The notes beneath the pieces were generated by a model. The model worked only from the letters and a program-made list of their open reading frames with translations. It was not told the DNA's origin and ran no database searches. Of a DNA stretch of 21,283 nt, positions 18,680-21,283 are shown in pieces (position 1 is the first letter of the stretch; the number at the start of each line of letters is the position of its first letter). The DNA lies in the NCBI GenBank assembly GCA_002342415.1, contig DDPY01000053.1:27941-49223 (forward strand). The letters are read 5' to 3'. A program made the position numbers and the translations under genes. Origin of the DNA: Prevotella sp. UBA2456 (lineage in GTDB: Bacteria > Bacteroidota > Bacteroidia > Bacteroidales > Bacteroidaceae).

Positions 18680-21118
18680 ATGAACGCAAGAAGAATAGCT
18701 ATGGCGGCTATCGCCATGATGGCCCTATGGACGGCAACCGCTCAAGGCACGCGAGAGAAAATCTGTCTGAACGAAGGCTGGAAATTCTCTCTGGGCCATG
18801 CCTCCGACCCCACCAAGGACTTTGGCAGCGGCACCGAATACTTCAACTACCTGACCAAGGCCAACTCGATACACAACGAAGGCCCCTACAGCACGAAGTT
18901 CAACGACTCGACGTGGACGGCCGTACGGCTGCCTCACGACTGGGCCGCTACCCTGCCCTATGCGCGCGAGGCCAGCCACTCACACGGATACAAGACCGTA
19001 GGGTGGAAATATCCGGAGACCAGCGTAGGATGGTACCGCACTTGGATACACATTCCTGCCGAAGACCAGGGCAAGCGCATCCTCGTGCAGTTCGACGGCA
19101 TCTTCCGCAACGCCACCGTATGGTGCAACGGATTCTACATGGGCGGCGAGCCCAGCGGCTACGCTACCCAGGTGTACGACATCACGGAGTATGTGAACTA
19201 TGGCGGCGACAACGTGCTCTGTGTGCGCGCCGATGCCTCGCTGGAGGAAGGCTGGTTCTACGAGGGCGCAGGCATCTATCGCGACGCATGGCTGCTGAAG
19301 CAGGGCAGCGTGAGCGTGGCTCCCTTCGGCACCTTTGTCTATGCCGACCTGCAGGAGCCCTTCCATCAGGCCATCGTACACGTGGAGACGGAAGTACACA
19401 ACAGCAGCATTGCCGCCCAGCGCTACGAGATCAGCCAGCGGCTGATGGATGCCGAGGGGCGGGTGGTGGCCTGCAGCCAGGCGGTCGCCAGCACCCTGAA
19501 GCCCAAGCAGACAGCCCAAAACAAGCAGCAGATGACGCTGGCCAAGCCCCACCTGTGGAGCACCGCCGACCCCTATCTGTACACGGTAGAGACCACCATC
19601 ACGGTAGACGGGCGCACGACGGATGTCTACACCACGACGACAGGACTGCGCACCATCTGCTTCGATGCCAACCGGGGATTCCTGCTCAACGGACAACCGC
19701 TGAAGCTGAAGGGCGTGAACATGCACCAAGACCATGCCGGCGTGGGGGCTGCCATGCCCGAAGCCCTGATGGCATGGCGCATACGGCAGCTGAAGCAGAT
19801 AGGGTGCAACGCCTACCGCGCCTCGCACAACCCCATGACTCCCGCCCAGCTGGACATCTGCGACCGCGAGGGAATACTGGTCATAGACGAGAACCGGCTG
19901 ACGGGCATCAACACCGAGCACCAACGGCTGCTGGAGAACATGATACGCCGCGACCGCAACCACCCCAGCATCATCCTCTGGAGCGACGGCAACGAGGAAT
20001 GGGGCATCGAGAACACGATACAAGGTACACGCATCGCCCAGGCCATGCGTGAGTACACGCGACTGCTGGACCCCACCCGACCCTCGACCATCGCCAATGC
20101 CGGAGGAGGCGAGATGATCAAGGGCCTCGACGTAGTAGGCTTCAACTATATCGTACAGAACGATGTGGACAACCGCAAGAAGGCGCATCCCGACTGGAAG
20201 ATAGTGGGTACGGAAGAGACGACGGGATGCGGCACGCGCGGCATCTATTTCAGCCGTCAGCAGGACAAAGGGCGCATGCCCAGCCTCAACCGAGGCACGA
20301 AGCCCGGGGTGGAGAACGTCATTGAGCGCGGATGGAAGTTCTATGCCGAGCGCCCCTGGGCAGCAGGACTGTTCTACTGGACGGGCTTCGACTATAGGGG
20401 CGAGCCCAACCCGCTGGAGTATCCTGCCCACGACTCAGAGTTCGGCATCCTCGACTACTGCGGATTCCCCAAGGACGAGGCGTGGTATCTGAAGGCATGG
20501 TGGACCGACGAGCCCACGCTGCACGTCTTCCCACATTGGAACCTGCACGGCCACGAGGGTGAAGAGATAGAGCTGTGGGCCTACAGCAACTGCGACGAGG
20601 TGGAGCTGACGGTGAACGGCAAGAAGCTGGGCCACCAGCCGATGCCCAAGAACGGACACCTGAAGTGGCGTGCCGTCTACCAGCCCGGCCGCGTGGTAGC
20701 CAAGGGCTACAAGAACGGCCGCTGCATCCTGACCCAGACCATCGAAACCACCAAGCCCGCCGCTCAGATCAGGATGCAAGCCGACCGCACCACGCTCTGT
20801 GCCGACGGGCGCGATGTGGCGGTAATCACGGTAGAGATACTGGATGGCAAAGGGCGGCGCGTGCCCGATGCCTGTCCGATGCTCTCGCTGACGCTGGAGG
20901 GCGAAGGGCGCATCCTGGGTGTGGGCAACGGCGACCCCAGCTATCTGGGGGCCGACCATCCGAAGGAGCTGGACTGCAAGCAGTTCAGCATCCCCGCCTT
21001 CAACGGGCTGGCTCAGGTCATCGTGCAGAGCAGCAAGTCGGCAGGGGCCATCCGCCTGACAGCGACAGCAGAGAACCTGAAGTCGGGCGTAGTGTCCGTG
21101 GAGAGCGGAAAGAGGTAA
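18680..21118 (+). CDS. secreted GH2 beta-glycosidase with DUF4982-like domain
   Basis: This is an 812-residue exported enzyme. ATG 18680 gives a signal peptide (MNARRIAMAAIAMMALWTAT, then AQG). The frame opens 24 codons earlier over the promoter, so the later ATG is chosen. The GH2 sugar-binding domain (about 40-200) has the usual WNG-like region; an Ig-like domain and TIM barrel follow. Acid/base Glu439 is in DGNEEWGIE, and nucleophile Glu512 is likely in VGTEETTGC. The HNP motif (SHNPMT) and DENRL are present. C-terminal parts resemble DUF4982 and an invasin-like Ig domain (LSLTLEGEGRILGVGNGDPS). It probably cleaves beta-galactosides in the periplasm or at the surface; substrate is unproven. 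It is flanked by the 50-base repeats. Confidence 0.92.
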   Translation: MNARRIAMAAIAMMALWTATAQGTREKICLNEGWKFSLGHASDPTKDFGSGTEYFNYLTKANSIHNEGPYSTKFNDSTWTAVRLPHDWAATLPYAREASHSHGYKTVGWKYPETSVGWYRTWIHIPAEDQGKRILVQFDGIFRNATVWCNGFYMGGEPSGYATQVYDITEYVNYGGDNVLCVRADASLEEGWFYEGAGIYRDAWLLKQGSVSVAPFGTFVYADLQEPFHQAIVHVETEVHNSSIAAQRYEISQRLMDAEGRVVACSQAVASTLKPKQTAQNKQQMTLAKPHLWSTADPYLYTVETTITVDGRTTDVYTTTTGLRTICFDANRGFLLNGQPLKLKGVNMHQDHAGVGAAMPEALMAWRIRQLKQIGCNAYRASHNPMTPAQLDICDREGILVIDENRLTGINTEHQRLLENMIRRDRNHPSIILWSDGNEEWGIENTIQGTRIAQAMREYTRLLDPTRPSTIANAGGGEMIKGLDVVGFNYIVQNDVDNRKKAHPDWKIVGTEETTGCGTRGIYFSRQQDKGRMPSLNRGTKPGVENVIERGWKFYAERPWAAGLFYWTGFDYRGEPNPLEYPAHDSEFGILDYCGFPKDEAWYLKAWWTDEPTLHVFPHWNLHGHEGEEIELWAYSNCDEVELTVNGKKLGHQPMPKNGHLKWRAVYQPGRVVAKGYKNGRCILTQTIETTKPAAQIRMQADRTTLCADGRDVAVITVEILDGKGRRVPDACPMLSLTLEGEGRILGVGNGDPSYLGADHPKELDCKQFSIPAFNGLAQVIVQSSKSAGAIRLTATAENLKSGVVSVESGKR

Positions 21119-21156
21119 AGTAATATGCAAAAAAATAAATTGGTACAAATTTATGC

Positions 21157-21206
21157 GCCTGTTCAGACCACCCCTAACCCCTCCTAACTTAGGAGGGGAA
21201 ATGATT
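21157..21206 (+). repeat. 50-base flanking repeat, copy B (downstream of the GH2 gene)
   Basis: It is 48 of 50 identical to copy A and in direct orientation. It carries the same 10+10 palindrome and lies 38 bases after the GH2 stop. Confidence 0.9.
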
Positions 21207-21218
21207 ACTTTCACCACT

Positions 21219-21250
21219 AAAAAAAAGGACTACCCCGAGGGATAGTCCTT
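21219..21250 (-). terminator. rho-independent terminator of the tRNA transcript
   Basis: On the minus strand AAGGACTA and TAGTCCTT form a stem around a short C/G-rich loop, followed by eight T. It lies just after the tRNA 3' end. Confidence 0.8.
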
Positions 21251-21259
21251 TGCCTTGTG

Positions 21260-21283
21260 TGGAGCCTCTTGTCGGATTCGAAC
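21260..21283 (-). tRNA. tRNA 3' end (5' part lies beyond the window)
   Basis: The minus strand reads GTTCGAATCCGAC (T loop and stem), AAGAGGC (acceptor 3' strand), T and CCA. This is a tRNA 3' half with an encoded CCA. The body, including the anticodon, is outside the window, so the amino acid is unknown. The acceptor predicts a 5' end GCCTCTT. Confidence 0.85.

Noticed and set aside
18980..20431. A 483-codon open frame antisense to the GH2 gene
   Set aside because: The sense strand has a signal peptide, catalytic residues and a promoter. The antisense product resembles no family and is a shadow frame.

Overview
The window looks like a Bacteroidales chromosome, most likely Prevotella or a close relative. 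The evidence is a set of promoters of the Bacteroidetes type (a TTTG -33 box, about 20 bases, then TAnnTTTG), weak or absent Shine-Dalgarno sequences, a DUF4827-type lipoprotein beside a GlmM-like mutase, a 'smalltalk' micro-protein, and the HU-like/primase/DUF3987-like gene set known from Bacteroides relatives. All assignments were made by reading the sequence; nothing was searched against a database.

Region 1 (1 to about 3.7 kb) is visibly AT-richer than the rest and looks like the end of an integrated island. It holds a tightly packed plus-strand operon (FlK-like thioesterase, PPC/DUF296 protein, alpha/beta hydrolase, unknown protein). A convergent minus-strand pair follows: a complete tyrosine recombinase and a small overlapping partner. 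A non-coding stretch with phased short repeats leads to a tRNA-3'-end-like sequence and its terminator, the probable attachment site.

Region 2 (3.8 to 10.9 kb) is ordinary minus-strand chromosome: a GNAT acetyltransferase, a 59-codon remnant of a TauE/SafE permease, a GlmM-like mutase, a DUF4827-like lipoprotein, an NrnA-type DHH phosphoesterase, a sugar nucleotidyltransferase and a heavy-metal P-type ATPase with a long His/Glu-rich N-terminus. An almost perfect 12-base-arm palindrome lies where the ATPase -33 box should be.

Region 3 (11.0 to 18.5 kb) is accessory. Three copies of a distinctive GC-rich hairpin punctuate a toxin-antitoxin pair, a phage-lysozyme-like gene, a smalltalk gene and an HUH (Y1) transposase of the RAYT/IS200 type. 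Two hairpins bracket the toxin-antitoxin pair like a cassette. Next come a coiled-coil protein, an unknown protein with a structured leader, an inverted TTACAG-repeat region that resembles an origin or operator, a DUF3987-like protein with a degenerate P-loop, a CHC2/Toprim primase and an HU-like protein preceded by a possible Arg-rich leader peptide. Seven-base tandem repeats recur in this part.

Region 4 (18.5 kb to the end) is a secreted GH2 beta-glycosidase bracketed by two 50-base direct repeats (48 of 50 identical, each with a 10+10 palindrome). After it come a minus-strand terminator and the 3' end of a tRNA cut by the window edge.

Four transcription units (smalltalk/lysozyme, RAYT, HU-like, GH2) share one promoter design: TTTGGCAG, exactly 20 bases after TTTG, then TACCTTTG or TACCTTCG. 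This suggests they are expressed together.
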